This document shows, piece after piece, positions 1-14,218 of a stretch of DNA of 64,000 nt. The first letter of the stretch is position 1, and the number at the start of each line of letters is the position of its first letter. The notes under the pieces were generated by a model, which saw only the letters and a list, made by a program, of their open reading frames with translations, was not told where the DNA came from and ran no database searches. Source of the stretch: Leptodactylus fallax (taxonomy: Eukaryota; Chordata; Amphibia; Anura; Leptodactylidae); assembly GCA_947044405.1 (NCBI GenBank), contig CAMRHE010000323.1, positions 417,501 to 481,500 on the forward strand, written 5' to 3'. The position numbers and the translations under genes are program-made.

Positions 1-2550
1 AGACACGGACAGGCAGCCGCCACCGCCAGTTCAAGGCAATATGGCCGTGACAACTAGACTCCACTGCTGCTAACCCCATACTCCTCCGTGGCCAATGTGC
101 CACTGTCTCTGGTCTGCCCTCTCTGAGCTGCCGCCCAGATATCCACCCTCCGAGTCTCCTGAAGCCACCAAGCAATAATGAAGGATACACGGACCTCACC
201 GAAGTTCTCTTTAGGCTAGATGTGCACAACCATGTGCATGTACCCGGGACCTTAGTTGAACACCACAGACGGGCCATGGATGATTTTCGTGAGCCCCCCA
301 TGCCTCCACAGCCCCTTTTATTTACTTCAGTGAGCCTGGGCCATAAAACGGGCAGGAATAGACCCTGTCCTGAATTTTCCCCCGGATTCACATACATGGA
401 CTCGTGATAATACATGGGCATGAGAAGGCGGCGATAGAATAAAATGGGTCATTGCGCTAGCCGTGAAAAACACAGTTGGCAAACTAACAGTACACACTGG
501 AGAAGCCGCTCTTGTACTCATAAGTGCCCATTTTGAGGAAACGGTATTGCCGGACCTGTATATAGTGTTGGGTTTCCTTTGCAGGTACAATGTGTGCAGG
601 CGGATTGTTGGTTGCGTCTAGGTATTTTTTCCCATGTCTCATGATATGAACCTGTGCAACATTTGGGTTGCACTGGAATAAAGTTGTCAGTTGGAGGCAG
701 TTGACATGGCAGGTCCATTTTGGACGGTCAGTCATGTCATCCCGGGAAGCAGCTACTGTGTCAGGAGAGGTCGGAGGTCTAGTCCATGAGTGTGACAGAG
801 AGTGTGGCCTGTGAGGGGAGGATTGATGCCCCGACTCATGTGAGTGATTGAAGTTACGGGTTAAGAAGTGCCATATCCGTTGTGCACTGACTTCTTGTCT
901 TTTCCATTATTAAGGTTTATCTAGTGGTTTTCCATCTGACGCGACTACAGTCTGTGTAGGCATTACCCTAGAATAAAGATTATCTCCATTGTATCCTTAA
1001 AAAGTCAAAAACAACCCATCTGAAAATGTATCAAAATTCGATGATTCCGTCATTCGGATGTTTTTAGATGCAGCAGTCCTACGTAAAACCATGGATAGGG
1101 TGTTTGTGATGAGTTTATCCAAATGACAACCACAACTCTGCCGCACAGGACAAGCTCAGCTTTACAACATCTTTTACACTATTATGCCCATCTTTGCGCG
1201 TTATACTAATCCTGATACATTCTTTATAATGATGGATTTATTTTCCTTCACTATGGGGAATCTCTAGAACCGTGCAGCTGCATCTGGGGCTCAGGAGGCC
1301 GAGACTCCATTGTGAAGGCTGAAGCTATAACATAACATATAGCTCACTGTCGTATAACTTGTACGGACAGATATATGTCTGTATACTGACCCGGATGAAG
1401 CTGATGACTGAATCCATTACTACCTAGAGGTCAGGAGCGGCTCCTCAGATGCATCTGTTGGCTCCTAGAAGAACTTCCCCATCCTATTAACTCCGTGTCT
1501 TCCAGCCAAATTGTGCAGATTTGTACCGTTAGATGATGAATTGGGGAAACCCTTAGATTTATTATGTGCAACAGATGAAATCCCACAAACTCGAGCTTCC
1601 TGACTCGGTATAATGGTGTGAATCTCACTCCGGCTGGAATCTGCAGACAATTTCTGTCTTGGGTCTTTCACATCTATTATTTCTGTGCTGAAGGAAACGG
1701 AAAGCCAGTTTGTGAGGCTTTACTTCTTAAATACTTCCACATATGTATATAGGAAATGGCATCTATTCCAGAATATAGATCTATAGAGTCATACAAGCCA
1801 AGAGGTTTCATACAGCCAGGATTTGAAGGATGGTGGCCATCTTCCTTTCACATATTCTTCTGTCCTGAGTGCATCCCATGGTCGCCATCTTTGATTCTCT
1901 AGAAGCCTTGAGATCTTTGTCCTGATGTATGGGTCCATAATATAGTGCCCGTATACCTCCAGTATTATACGGTTTCTCTTCTTATGGATATCAAATTTTT
2001 GTGCTATATTTCGCAATATCTACTATACCTTCCATTATCCCCTACATAGGCCCTGCCCACCTACCACTTCCCCTAAAGGTAGGCTTTCCTTTCTTTCCTT
2101 CACTGCCCTTTCTGGAAGGTCTAGGACACTACCGAAAAAGGGGTGAACTCCCGAAAAATCCAGCAAAACTCCCGGGAGCATTCAACCGGGTTAGCAGTCA
2201 CTTTATACATGACATGGGCACTTTATATCACATTTTACGTCCATTTTAAAAAAAAAGAGTAAGGGGCTATACCCAAAAGGAGACATCTGGCGACATCCCG
2301 TAGGGACGTGGCTTTGGTCAAAAATATTCATCATCACACTTTGCACACCACTCTCCCTAAAGACCCTTGAGAATTGTTGACAAGTATGATCTAAATACAT
2401 AAAAGTGGTTTGTTTGGCAACCCTTGGGCACATGCGCGGTAGACCCCCCAAGCAACATATTCCTCAATAGTCCATATGTATGCAGGACTATCCCAGACAA
2501 AATGGTGCTACTTCATAGAAAAAGGTTTCTTGATGTTTTTGGTCATTCCT
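1..2550. other. Intergenic stretch, no gene recognised
   Basis: I read both strands and found only short open frames (under 95 codons) with no recognisable domain, no convincing splice-flanked exon and no RNA gene. The composition looks like ordinary AT-leaning intergenic DNA with decayed repeats. Confidence 0.6.
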
Positions 2551-2965
2551 AGAGATTCGTTCGGGGCTGAGTTTGACCCGAATATTTTTAACGAAAACGA
2601 ACAATTAGGGATTTGTCTCTAACTAAAATGGACAGAGGTGAAATTATTATACTCCTGGTGACATCATGCACATGGGGTCACCACTGAGGCCGGTGATTGG
2701 ACCTCAACGGTGGCATGGGCATGCAGAGTGTCACACTGTCCATGTGACTGCTGAGGCCCAATCACAGGCCGCAGCGGTAACTCCGGCCACATGATGTCAC
2801 CAAGGAGATCGAGAGAGCGCTGGATGCCACAAGGAGGCCCAAAAGAGGTAACGGGAGGAGAGTATGAATGTTTTTTATTTTTTTACTCCTCCCCTGGACC
2901 TCCATCTATTATACTCTGGGGTCCGAAGAGACCGAAGAGTATAATAATTTCACATAATAATTTCA
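2550..2965 (+). repeat. Dispersed repeat family, copy A
   Basis: This stretch shares a string of landmarks with 4075-4415 and, inverted, with 48795-49110. The landmarks are a 'gggatttgtct' segment (present here and in the 48.8-kb copy), a 'gaggcc' block with 'atcaca' nearby, 'ggatgccacaa.gaggccc', a pyrimidine-rich 'ctcccctggacctcca', and 'tattatactctggggtc' followed by a short inverted repeat around the 'agagacc' core. No coding potential is seen. It is probably a non-autonomous DNA transposon or decayed MITE, but I cannot name the family. Confidence 0.6.
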
Positions 2966-3734
2966 GAAGCCTCCATACTGTAGATCTCAGTTTCAAGAGA
3001 ATTCCCTTGTCTCTCGCACTGGGTCTCGTGGCGTACAAACTCCAGTCTCTGGTATTTATTTATTTTTGAGTCTGTTTACTTGTTTTACAACATAAAGTAG
3101 TAAATGAAGGCATTTCGGCAAATCTGTGATCGCTTCGACTCTTCTGATGTTTCACAGACAAGCAAAGTGACAGCTGCAACCTCAGATGTGACAGCCGCTG
3201 AGGAGATCTGTCCTGTTCCTTCACTTTATAGAGATTTAAAGGGTTTGTACTGGATCCATCTCACTAAAAGGATGATAACACAGCAGAGAGAAAGATGCAG
3301 AGTAGTTTATATACTGTAGAGGTCAACAAGACATTTGTAAAGAGATATTATAACCGTATAAAGGCTAAGGGGGCTCCTAAGATCTGCAATAGTTTACAGT
3401 GCGGAATATATTTTTCTTAAAGGGGCTGCTCAACTTTAAAAAAAAAAAAAAATGTAGAAACTGTTGCAAATAAAATAAAGGCTCGTGTCTTCAATCCCTC
3501 GGTGATACATTGATGATGCTCTGGTGGTCCTCCTGGTCTTAGCCAGGATGTGACTGCTGCAGCCAGAGAGTCACATGTAGTGCTATTGGCACCATGGTAC
3601 TGCAGTCATGCCTGTAAAGTATGGCACGTGAACGCTGTAGTTACTGGTTGGTTGCGGTGGTCACATGCAGGACACTCCTGGCGAAACAAGCAACGCCCCT
3701 GCCAGCTTTAGGAACTAGGAGGGAAGATGTCTGT

Positions 3735-4030
3735 AGTCAGAGTCCGGTCTGGGGGTCTGATCTATTTTTACTTAGGGGGGGTCTGCTCTGGGGTCTTATT
3801 TGTTTAGTAGATCTGGTCTAGGATCTGTGTTTACTAGGTCTGGGCCTAGATCTGGTCTGGGGTTTGTGTTTACAGAGTCTTGGCCAAATCCAGATTTCTT
3901 TATTGAATCTGGGTCTGTATTTGTACAGGGGGCCTAGTCTAAGCTCTGTACCGGTTTAGAGGGGTCTGTATTAAGGAGCTCTGTATTTAGGGGATCTAGC
4001 CTATGCTCTATGTTTAGGGGTCTAGTCAGA
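3735..4030 (+). repeat. Degenerate GGTCTGTGTTTAGG-type tandem repeat
   Basis: Loosely periodic reiterations of 'gggtctg', 'gatctgg', 'tctgtgttta' and 'ctagtct' run through this interval, with strong divergence between units. It reads as an old minisatellite of roughly 25-35-bp period. No open reading frame of interest is present. Confidence 0.5.
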
Positions 4031-4074
4031 GGCGTAGATTGAAGATGGGCACACCTCTAAAAATTCATTTTGTT

Positions 4075-4415
4075 TCAGCTTTCGATTGTTCGGTCTAAAG
4101 ATTTGTTTCAGGTCGAACAACATCATGAGGAGAGCCCCCATGTGAAAGAGAAGGCCCCATCACAGACCTCAGCGATGAACCCGGGTGTATGACGTCACCC
4201 AGGAGCCCAGAAGATGGCGGATGCCACAAACAGGCCCAGAAAAGGTGAGGGAAGAGGAGTATAAATGTTTGTTATTTTTGTCGCCTCCCCTGGACCTCCA
4301 ACTATTATACTCCGGGGTCTTAAGAGACCCCACAGTATAATAATTTAACTTTTGGTTACGGGAAGAATAAACCAAAACTTTTGGAACATTTGGGTCAGGT
4401 CGTTACATAAGTCAT
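4075..4415 (+). repeat. Dispersed repeat family, copy B
   Basis: This is the same family as 2550-2965, in the same orientation. It shares 'ggatgccacaa', 'aggcccaga', 'ctcccctggacctcca' and 'tattatactc.ggggtc', ending in the short palindrome 'ggggtcttaagagacccc' and then 'agtataataattt'. It is shorter than copy A because the middle block is partly missing. Confidence 0.6.
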
Positions 4416-5029
4416 TTTGGTTCAACCTATTACAATGCAAAATCAATCCAGAAGAAGTCTAATCCACCCCAAGATGTCGAAGACAAGTTTTGGCATCATA
4501 GGGAAACAACAATTTGCTCAACATCAAATATGACTCTCAAAGTAAATCCCCGGATCAACAACCCATCTCCAGGAATCTACTGGCAAGACTTTGCACTGTA
4601 TAGGATATATATGTATAATTTAACGATGGAGATTCCCGTGTATAGTAATCTACTGAAAATATTATACAGGCACATCTATGCGTCATCCTATAAATCTAGC
4701 GTTAGTGGGAGACCAGCTATTGGGATTGGGCTACCTTGAATATCAGTACCAGACTGCACCATTACTTTCTTAGATGCTCTACTGTATATAAAAATATAAA
4801 ATAGCAGAGGAAGGCTGTTATTGGTGCCCATATTGGGGGTCCCTTGGTACCTGCCAGCAGATCCTTTAGAGAAGTGCAATAGGTAATATGTCATCAAAAA
4901 TGGACTACTTTTTAAACCATGTTTTCATAATAAACATATTTTTGAGAATTTTTTGTTTACATTTTCCATGTAACTTTCTATATTTTGTAAAAAGTTACAA
5001 TACCCTGCATTTTGAACTGTGGCCAATAA

Positions 5030-5490
5030 GACTAATATTAGACACTTGCCAATTCTGTAGGGGCTTTCTTTGCAGCAGTCACCTCACTTCCATACTGTTG
5101 GATATATGGCTCATAATCTAAGATCCCCATTAGTATGTCTTTGGAGTGTTGAAGGAAACTTCATGCAGATGTTGTCCGTGGCTGGATTAGAACCTTGGAC
5201 TCCAGTGCTGCAAAGCAACATTACAGATAACACCTCTATAGATAAGACCACTGAGCCATCATTATATCACTACTGACAATAGATGATGTCACAGCTTATC
5301 TCCTCCCCCCTCCCTCCACAGAGCATGTCTGGAAAACTCTCCCATAGACCTCAATGACTCGGCTTCAGACTATTACTGCCTAAGGCCATGACTGTGCTGT
5401 AAAGCAGATCACTAAATGCTGTTAAGAGAGCAGAGGAGAAACCTGGGCAAGATGGCCGCCTCCGTGATCATGTACAGAAAATAGAATAAA
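5030..5490 (+). repeat. Dispersed repeat, inverted partner of 43975-44320
   Basis: The segment around 'ctcccatagacctcaatga', 'ggccatgactgtgctgtaaa', 'aagatggccgcct' and 'atgtacagaaaatagaa' matches the reverse complement of 43975-44320 along most of its length. The two copies lie about 39 kb apart. This copy carries an additional tRNA-like SINE segment (5108-5258) that is largely missing from the other one. Confidence 0.65.
5108..5258 (-). mobile_element. tRNA-derived SINE fragment
   Basis: Read on the minus strand the segment begins TGGCTCAGTGG (5248-5258), an A-box-like start. About 54 bases later it has GGTTCTAATCC (5184-5194), one base from the B-box consensus GGTTCGAATCC. It continues with 'caacatctgcatgaag' and 'ccaaagacatactaat', which I recognise as the body of a common tRNA-type vertebrate SINE. 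The 3' end fades near 'gattatgagcc'. It is a decayed fragment and is not a functional tRNA gene, because the anticodon arm cannot be folded convincingly. Confidence 0.6.
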
Positions 5491-6529
5491 AAAATCATAT
5501 ATAAAAACGGATTAGAAAAAAGTGATAGATTTCACAATCTGGTTTTAATAAATAAAAAAAATAAAACATTGGCAATGCATTCCTATTAGTATAGATTCCA
5601 TTGCTTTACTTTTCATTTCTATGAACACCACTTTTTTGTTATATTTTATACACTATTGCACATGAACCCAATGAACCACTGCTGTTGTTTTGTCACAGAA
5701 TTATCTTCCAGTATTTGCACATAGTTCAAGCAAAAAATTGAATTTCTTATGAAAATCACTGCATGAGCAACCGGGCCTCCGAGAGCCCCTAATTGTATTA
5801 CCGCTGTAAACCACAAGTGTCAGGGTGTCAGTCACTGGTCACAATGGTTGCATTGTGATCGCTTCTATTGTTTCACAATGTTCTGGGCTTCACATATGGA
5901 TTTAAAGGAGTTTAAAATGGAAAAAAAGGAAACTGAAATATACAGAAAGTTCCTGGAGATGTCTACAAATCAGATGGCGGGGTGCCATATCCATTTGGAC
6001 TACATTTTCCATGCTCAGTTTCACACGAGACATCAGGGCAGCCTAACACAGTCAAAAGGCCAACCTGGCGTCTAGTAAGTGAAGCCAAAGGGTGCCAAAG
6101 TGGAAGGGTGCCCAGAAGGGCAGTACAATCCCTTTGTTTAGGCAATCACTTGGGATCCCAATGGTTGGACCTCTACCACTTGTGTATTTGTATCCGGTGG
6201 TAAAACATCTTTAAGGTTTAGTATCTTGGTCGATATTTACTGCATAGACAATGAATTTTCACAATTTTTCTGAAAACCAATACCGAAGCTTTTTAATGTT
6301 TTTTTACTATGTAATTTTTTCTCCAATGGGATATGAAGGTGTCAAAATACACTCCCCCACCACCCCCAAATCGGTGCTGAGAGTTTTTACGATTCCTCCC
6401 TCTTGCACCAGCAGTAACATAAGGCTCTGATGCCCAACAGGTGAGCTGCCTAACAAGGGCATTCCGGGAGGATGCTGTACTGAGGACTGCCAAAAGGGCA
6501 CACAAGTAAGGGGGCCCAGACAGACCACC
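5491..6529. other. No gene seen
   Basis: AT-rich sequence with short frames only. It ends where recognisable Tc1/mariner coding similarity begins. The left terminal inverted repeat of that transposon would be expected here, but I could not identify one. Confidence 0.5.
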
Positions 6530-7255
6530 AGTAGAGATGATCAATTGATCCTTTGACAAGCACGAAAGGTGCCACAGTTTCCTTGTCCACCACCCAGACA
6601 CATAAGGCTCCTTCATTACACACCCCTATCTCTGCTAAGACCATTTCCAGGGGCTTAGCAGAAGGAAATTTGGTGTCACAGCACCCATTACATGCCCTGC
6701 CATTGATAGTTGGATTACCTCAGACTGGAACCGTATCATCTTTAGCAACTAATCCAGGTTCTGTTTGGGATCCAACAGCAGTTAGGTTGGAGTATGGAGG
6801 CCTCATGGTGAGCTCTTCAATCCTGCCTGTGCTGTGCAGCGACACACTGCCCTCTGCTGGTGTTATGATCTGGGGAGCCATCACATATGACAGTAGATCA
6901 CCCCTGGTAGTGATACGAGGCCACTAACAGCGCAATGCTATGTACAGTACACCCCGCGGCCACAAGTGTTGTCTCTCTTGGCAGGGGGGACAACTGCCAT
7001 TTATCAGCAGAATAATACTCACCCGCAGTCACAAGGGCTTCTCAGGTAAGTCTCCACAGATTACAAGACTTCCAGATCCTAACCGATCACCAGATTGATC
7101 GTTAATCAAGCATTTATGGGACCAGCTAGGACACCAACTTCACCAACCCACAAGTGTGAAGGACGCCTGGCTATAACATCTGTGATAAATGTACTGCAGG
7201 ATACCATAGAGAACCTGTATACCTCCATGTCCTGCCGTATCTCATCTTGTATCCA
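6530..7255 (+). pseudogene. Decayed Tc1/mariner transposase
   Basis: Although frameshifted and stop-ridden, this stretch still reads as a Tc1-like transposase in several frames. Around 6535-6630 are remnants of the N-terminal DNA-binding half. About 6620-6700 gives a segment like 'PISAKTISRGLAEGNLVS', typical of the region before the catalytic core. About 6855-6927 gives 'AGVMIWGAITYDSRSPLVV', the conserved WGAI block between the first and second catalytic aspartates. About 7099-7170 gives 'SLIKHLWDQLGHQLHQPTSV', the SPIEHLWD block that contains the last catalytic acidic residue; here the Glu is replaced by Lys. From 7200 the frame continues as 'DTIENLYTSMSCRISSCIQ', the family's C-terminal tail. 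That tail is exactly what the adjoining 99-bp satellite repeats. At least one frameshift lies near 7165-7190. The protein is not functional. Tc1 assignment is from family knowledge read by eye. Confidence 0.85.
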
Positions 7256-9846
7256 GACTACAGGCCCAGCTGTAACATCTGTGGTAAATGTACTGCAGGA
7301 TACCATAGAGAACCTGTATACCTCCATGTCCTGCCGTATCTCAGCTTGTATCCAAGCTACAGGCCCAGCTGTAACATCTGTGGTAAATGTACTGCAGGAT
7401 ACCATACAGAACCTGTATACCTCCATGTCCTGCCGTATCTCATATGTATCCAGACTGCAGGCCCAGCTGTAACATCTGTGGTAAATGTACTGCAGGATAC
7501 CATACAGAACCTGTATACCTCCATGTCCTGCCGTATCTCATCTTGTATCCAGACTACAGGCTCAGCTGTAACACCTGTGGTAAATGTACTGCAGGATACC
7601 ATACAGAACCTGTATACCTCCATGTCCTGCCGTATCTCATCTTGTATCCAGACTACAGGCCCAGCTGTAACATCTGTGGTAAATATACTGCAGGATACCA
7701 TACAGAACCTGTATACCCCCATGTCCTGCCGTATCTCATCTTGTATCCAGACTACAGGCCCAGCTGTAACATTTGTGGTAAATGTACTGCAGGATACCAT
7801 ACAGATCCTGTATACCTCCATGTCCTGCCGTATCTCATCTTGTATCCAGACTACAGGCCCAGCTGTAACATCTGTGGTAAATGTACTGCAGGACACCATA
7901 CAGATCCTGTATACCTCCATGTCCTGCCGTATCTCATCTTGTATCCAGACTACAGGCCCAGCTGTAACATCTGTGGTAAATGTACTGCAGGATACCATAC
8001 AGAGCCTGTATACCTCCATGTCCTGCCGTATCTCATCTTGTATCCAGACTACAGGCCCAGCTGTAACATTTGTGGTAAATGTACTGCAGAATACCATACA
8101 GAACCTGTATACCTCCATGTCCTGCCGTATCTCATCTTGTATCCAGACTACAGGCCCAGCTGTAACATCTGTGGTAAATGTACTGCAGGATATCATACAG
8201 AACCTGTATACCTCCATGTCCTGCCGTATCTCATCTTGCATCCAGACTACAGGCCCAGCTGTAACATCTGTGGTAAATGTACTGCAGGATACCATACAGA
8301 ACCTGTATACCTCCATATCCTGCCGTATCTCATCTTGTATCCAGACTACACGCCCAGCTGTAACATCTGTGGTAAATGTACTGCAGGATACCGTACAGAG
8401 CCTGTATACCTCCATGTCCTGCCGTATCTCATCTTGTATCCAGACTACAGGCTCAGCTGTAACATCTGTGGTAAATGTACTGCAGGATACCATACAGAAC
8501 CTGTATACCTCCATGTCCTGCCGTATCTCATCTTGTATCCAGGCTACAGGCCCAGCTGTAACATCTGTGGTAAATGTACTGCAGGATACCATACAGAACC
8601 TGTATACCTCCATGTCCTGCCGTATCTCATCTTGTATCCAGGCTACAGGTCCAGCTGTAACATCTGTGGTAAATGTACTGCAGGATACCATACAGAACCT
8701 GTATACCTCCATGTCCTGCTACATCTCATCTTGTATCCAGGCTACAGGCCCAGCTGTAACATCTGTGGTAAATGTACTGCAGGATACCATACAGAACCTG
8801 TATACCTCCATGTCCTGCCGTATCTCATCTTGTATCCAGACTACAGGCGCAGCTGTAACATTTGTGGTAAATGTACTGCAGCATACCATACAGAACCTGT
8901 ATACCTCCATGTCCTGCCGTATCTCATCTTGTATCCAGACTACAGGCCCAGCTGTAACATTTGTGGTAAATGTACTGCAGGATACCATACAGAACCTGTA
9001 TACCTCCATATCCTGCCGTATCTAATCTTGAATCCAGAATACAGGCTCAGCTGTAACATCTGTGGTAAATGTACTGCAGGATACCATACAGAACCTGTAT
9101 ACCTCCATGTCCTGCCGTATCTCATCTTGTATCCAGACTACAGGCCCAGCTGTAACATCTGTGGTAAATGTACTGCAGGATACCATACAGAGCCTGTATA
9201 CCTCCATGTCCTGCTGTATCTCATCTTGTATCCAGACTACAGGCCCAGCTGTAACATCTGTGGTAAATGTACTGCAGGATACCATACAGAACCTGTATAC
9301 CTCCATATCCTGCCGTATCTAATCTTGTATCCAGGCTACAGGCTTAGCTGTAACATCTGTGGTAAATGTACTGCAGGATACCATACAGAACCTGTATACC
9401 TCCATGTCCTGCCGTATCTCATCTTGTATCCAGGCTACAGGCCCAGCTGTAACATCTGTGGTAAATGTACTGCAGGATACCATACAGAACCTGTATACCT
9501 CCATGTCCTGCCGTATCTCATCTTGTATCCAGACTACAGGCTCAGCTGTAACACCTGTGGTAAATGTACTGCAGGATACCATACAGAACCTGTATACCTC
9601 CATGTCCTGCCAAATCTCATCTTGTATCCAGACTACAGGCCCAGCTGTAACATCTGTGGTAAATGTACTGCAGGATACTATACAGAATGTGTATACCTCC
9701 ATGTCCTGCCATATCTCATCTTGTATCCAGACTATAGGCCCAGCTGTAACATCTGTGGTAAATGTACTGCAGGATACCATACAGAACCTGTATACCTCCA
9801 TGTCCTGTCGTATCTCATCTTGTATCCAGGCTACAGGCCCAGCTGT

Positions 9847-9855
9847 AACGTGTGG
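9847..9855 (+). repeat. Marker unit 'aacgtgtgg' (2-bp short monomer)
   Basis: Most units read 'aacatctgtgg'. In a few, this is shortened to 'aacgtgtgg', making a 97-bp monomer. The marker occurs here and at 12419, 14743, 16424, 17610 and 26452, and gives a ruler for higher-order repeat structure. Confidence 0.85.
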
Positions 9856-12800
9856 TAAATGTACTGCAGGATACCATACAGAACCTGTATACCTCCATGT
9901 CCTGCCGTATCTCATCTTGTATCCAGGCTACAGGCCCAGCTGTAACATCTGTGGTAAATGTACTGCAGGATACCATACAGAACCTGTATACCTCCATGTC
10001 CTGCTACATCTCATCTTGTATCCAGGCTACAGGCCCAGCTGTAACATCTGTAGTAAATGTACTGCAGGATACCATACAGAACCTGTATACCTCCATGTCC
10101 TGCCGTATCTCATCTTGTATCCAGACTACAGGCTCAGCTGTAACACCTGTGGTAAATGTACTGCAGGATACCATACAGATCCTGTATACCTCCATGTCCT
10201 GCCGTATCTCATCTTGTATCCAGGCTACAGGCCCAGCTGTAACATCTGTGGTAAATGTACTGCAGGATACCATACAGAACCTGTATACCTCCATGTCCTG
10301 CCGTATCTCATCTTGTATCCAGACTACAGGCTCAGCTGTAACACCTCTGGTAAATGTACTGCAGGATACCATACAGAACCTGTATACCTCCATGTCCTGT
10401 CGTATCTCATCTTGTATCCAGACTACAGGCCCAGCTGTAACACCTGTGGTAAATGTACTGCAGGATACCATACAGAACCTGTATACCTCCATGTCCTGCC
10501 GTATCTCATCTTGTATCCAGGCTACAGGCTCAGCTGTAACATCTGTGGTAAATGTACTGCAGGATACCATACAGAACCTGTATACCTCCATGTCCTGCCG
10601 TATCTCATCTTGTATCCAGACTACAGGCCCAGCTGTAACATCTGTGGTAAATGTACTGCAGGATACCATACAGAACCTGTATACCTCCATGTCCTGCCGT
10701 ATCTAATCTTGTATCCAGGCTACAGGCCCAGCTGTAACATCTGTGGTAAATGTACTGCAGGATACCATACAGAGCCTGTATACCTCCATGTCCTGCCGTA
10801 TCTCATCTTGTATCCAGACTACAGGCCCAGCTGTAACATTTGTGGTAAATGTACTGCAGGATACCATACAGAACCTGTATACCTCCATGTCCTGCCGTAT
10901 CTCATCTTGTATCCAGACTACAGGCCCAGCTGTAACATCTGTTGTAAATGTACTGCAGGATATCATACAGAACCTGTATACCTCCATGTCCTGCCGTATC
11001 TCATCTTGCATCTAGACTACAGGCCCAGCTGTAACATCTGTGGTAAATGTACTGCAGGATACCATACAGAACCTGTATACCTCCATATCCTGCCGTATCT
11101 CATCTTGTATCCAGACTACACGCCCAGCTGTAACATCTGTGGTAAATGTACTGCAGGATACCGTACAGAGCCTGTATACCTCCATGTCCTGCCGTATCTC
11201 ATCTTGTATCCAGGCTACAGGTCCAGCTGTAACATCTGTGGTAAATGTACTGCAGGATACCATACAGAGCCTGTATACCTCCATGTCCTGCCGTATCTCA
11301 TCTTGTATCCAGACTACAGGCCCAGCTGTAACATCTGTGGTAAATGTACTGCAGGATACCATACAGAACCTGTATACCTCCATGTCCTGCCGTATCTCAT
11401 CTTGTATCCAGGCTACAGGTCCAGCTGTAACATCTGTGGTAAATGTACTGCAGGATACCATACAGAGCCTGTATACCTCCATGTCCTGCCGTATCTCATC
11501 TTGTATCCAGACTACAGGCGCAGCTGTAACATTTGTGGTAAATGTACTGCAGCATACCATACAGAACCTGTATACCTCCATGTCCTGCCGTATCTCATCT
11601 TGTATCCAGACTACAGGCCCAGCTGTAACATTTGTGGTAAATGTACTGCAGGATACCATACAGAACCTGTATACCTCCATATCCTGCCGTATCTAATCTT
11701 GAATCCAGAATACAGGCTCAGCTGTAACATCTGTGGTAAATGTACTGCAGGATACCATACAGAACCTGTATACCTCCATGTCCTGCCGTATCTCATCTTG
11801 TATCCAGGCTACAGGCCCAGCTGTAACATCTGTGGTAAATGTACTGCAGGATACCATACAGAACCTGTATACCTTCATATCCTGCCGTATCTAATCTTGT
11901 ATCCAGGCTACAGGCTTAGCTGTAACATCTGTGGTAAATGTACTGCAGGATACCATACAGAACCTGTATACCTCCATGTCCTGCCGTATCTCATCTTGTA
12001 TCCAGGCTACAGGCCCAGCTGTAACATCTGTGGTAAATGTACTGCAGGATACCATACAGAACCTGTATACCTCCATGTCCTGCCGTATCTCATCTTGTAT
12101 CCAGACTACAGGCTCAGCTGTAACACCTGTGGTAAATGTACTGCAGGATACCATACAGAACCTGCATACCTCCATGTTCTGCCGTATCTCATCTTGTATC
12201 CAGACTACAGGCCCAGCTGTAACATCTGTGGTAAATGTACTGCAGGATACTATACAGAATGTGTATACCTCCATGTCCTGCCATATCTCATCTTGTATCC
12301 AGACTATAGGCCCAGCTGTAACATCTGTGGTAAATGTACTGCAGGATACCATACAGAACCTGTATACCTCCATGTCCTGTCGTATCTCATCTTGTATCCA
12401 GGCTACAGGCCCAGCTGTAACGTGTGGTAAATGTACTGCAGGATACCATACAGAACCTGTATACCTCCATGTCCTGCCGTATCTCATCTTGTATCCAGGC
12501 TACAGGCCCAGCTGTAACATCTGTGGTAAATGTACTGCAGGATACCATACAGAACCTGTATACCTCCATGTCCTGCTACATCTCATCTTGTATCCAGGCT
12601 ACAGGCCCAGCTGTAACATCTGTAGTAAATGTACTGCAGGATACCATACAGAACCTGTATACCTCCATGTCCTGCCGTATCTCATCTTGTATCCAGACTA
12701 CAGGCTCAGCTGTAACACCTGTGGTAAATGTACTGCAGGATACCATACAGAACCTGTATACCTCCATGTCCTGCCGTATCTCATCTTGTATCCAGACTAC

Positions 12801-14218
12801 AGGCCCAGCTGTAACATCTGTGGTAAATGTACTGCAGGATACCATACAGAACCTGTATACCTCCATGTCCTGCCGTATCTCATCTTGTATCCAGACTACA
12901 GGCTCAGCTGTAACACCTGTGGTAAATGTACTGCAGGATACCATACAGAACCTGTATACCTCCATGTCCTGCCGTATCTCATCTTGTATCCAGACTACAG
13001 GCCCAGCTGTAACACCTGTGGTAAATGTACTGCAGGATACCATACAGAACCTGTATACCTCCATGTCCTGCCGTATCTCATCTTGTATCCAGGCTACAGG
13101 CTCAGCTGTAACATCTGTGGTAAATGTACTGCAGGATACCATACAGAACCTGTATACCTCCATGTCCTGCCGTATCTCATCTTGTATCCAGGCTACAGGC
13201 CCAGCTGTAACATCTGTGGTAAATGTACCGCAGGATACCATACAGAACCTGTATACCTCCATGTCCTGCCGTATCTCATCTTGTATCCAGACTACAGGCC
13301 CAGCTGTAACATCTGTGGTAAATGTACTGCAGGATACCATACAGAACCTGTATACCTCCATGTCCTGTCGTATCTCATCTTGTATCCAGGCTACAGGCCC
13401 AGCTGTAACACCTGTGGTAAATGTACTGCAGGATACCATACAGAACCTGTATACCTCCATATCCTGCCGTATCTCATCTTGTATCCAGACTACAGGCCCA
13501 GCTGTAACATCTGTGGTAAATGTACTGCAGGATACCATACAGAACCTGTATACCTCCATGTCCTGCTACATCTCATCTTGTATCCAGGCTACAGGCCCAG
13601 CTGTAACATCTGTAGTAAATGTACTGCAGGATACCATACAGAACCTGTATACCTCCATGTCCTGCCGTATCTCATCTTGTATCCAGACTACAGGCTCAGC
13701 TGTAACACCTGTGGTAAATGTACTGCAGGATACCATACAGAACCTGTATACCTCCATGTCCTGCCGTATCTCATCTTGTATCCAGACTACAGGCCCAGCT
13801 GTAACATCTGTGGTAAATGTACTGCAGGATACCATACAGAACCTGTATACCTCCATGTCCTGCCGTATCTCATCTTGTATCCAGACTACAGGCTCAGCTG
13901 TAACACCTGTGGTAAATGTACTGCAGGATACCATACAGAACCTGTATACCTCCATGTCCTGCCGTATCTCATCTTGTATCCAGACTACAGGCCCAGCTGT
14001 AACACCTGTGGTAAATGTACTGCAGGATACCATACAGAACCTGTATACCTCCATGTCCTGCCGTATCTCATCTTGTATCCAGGCTACAGGCTCAGCTGTA
14101 ACATCTGTGGTAAATGTACTGCAGGATACTATACAGAACCTGTATACCTCCATGTCCTGCCGTATCTCATCTTGTATCCAGGCTACAGGCCCAGCTGTAA
14201 CATCTGTGGTAAATGTAC

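Noticed and set aside
7387..9858. C2H2 zinc-finger array (repeated CNICGKC...YHTEPVYLH)
   Set aside because: The unit is 33 residues rather than 28, lacks the second His at the right spacing and the finger linker, and the DNA is better explained as transposase-derived in another frame.
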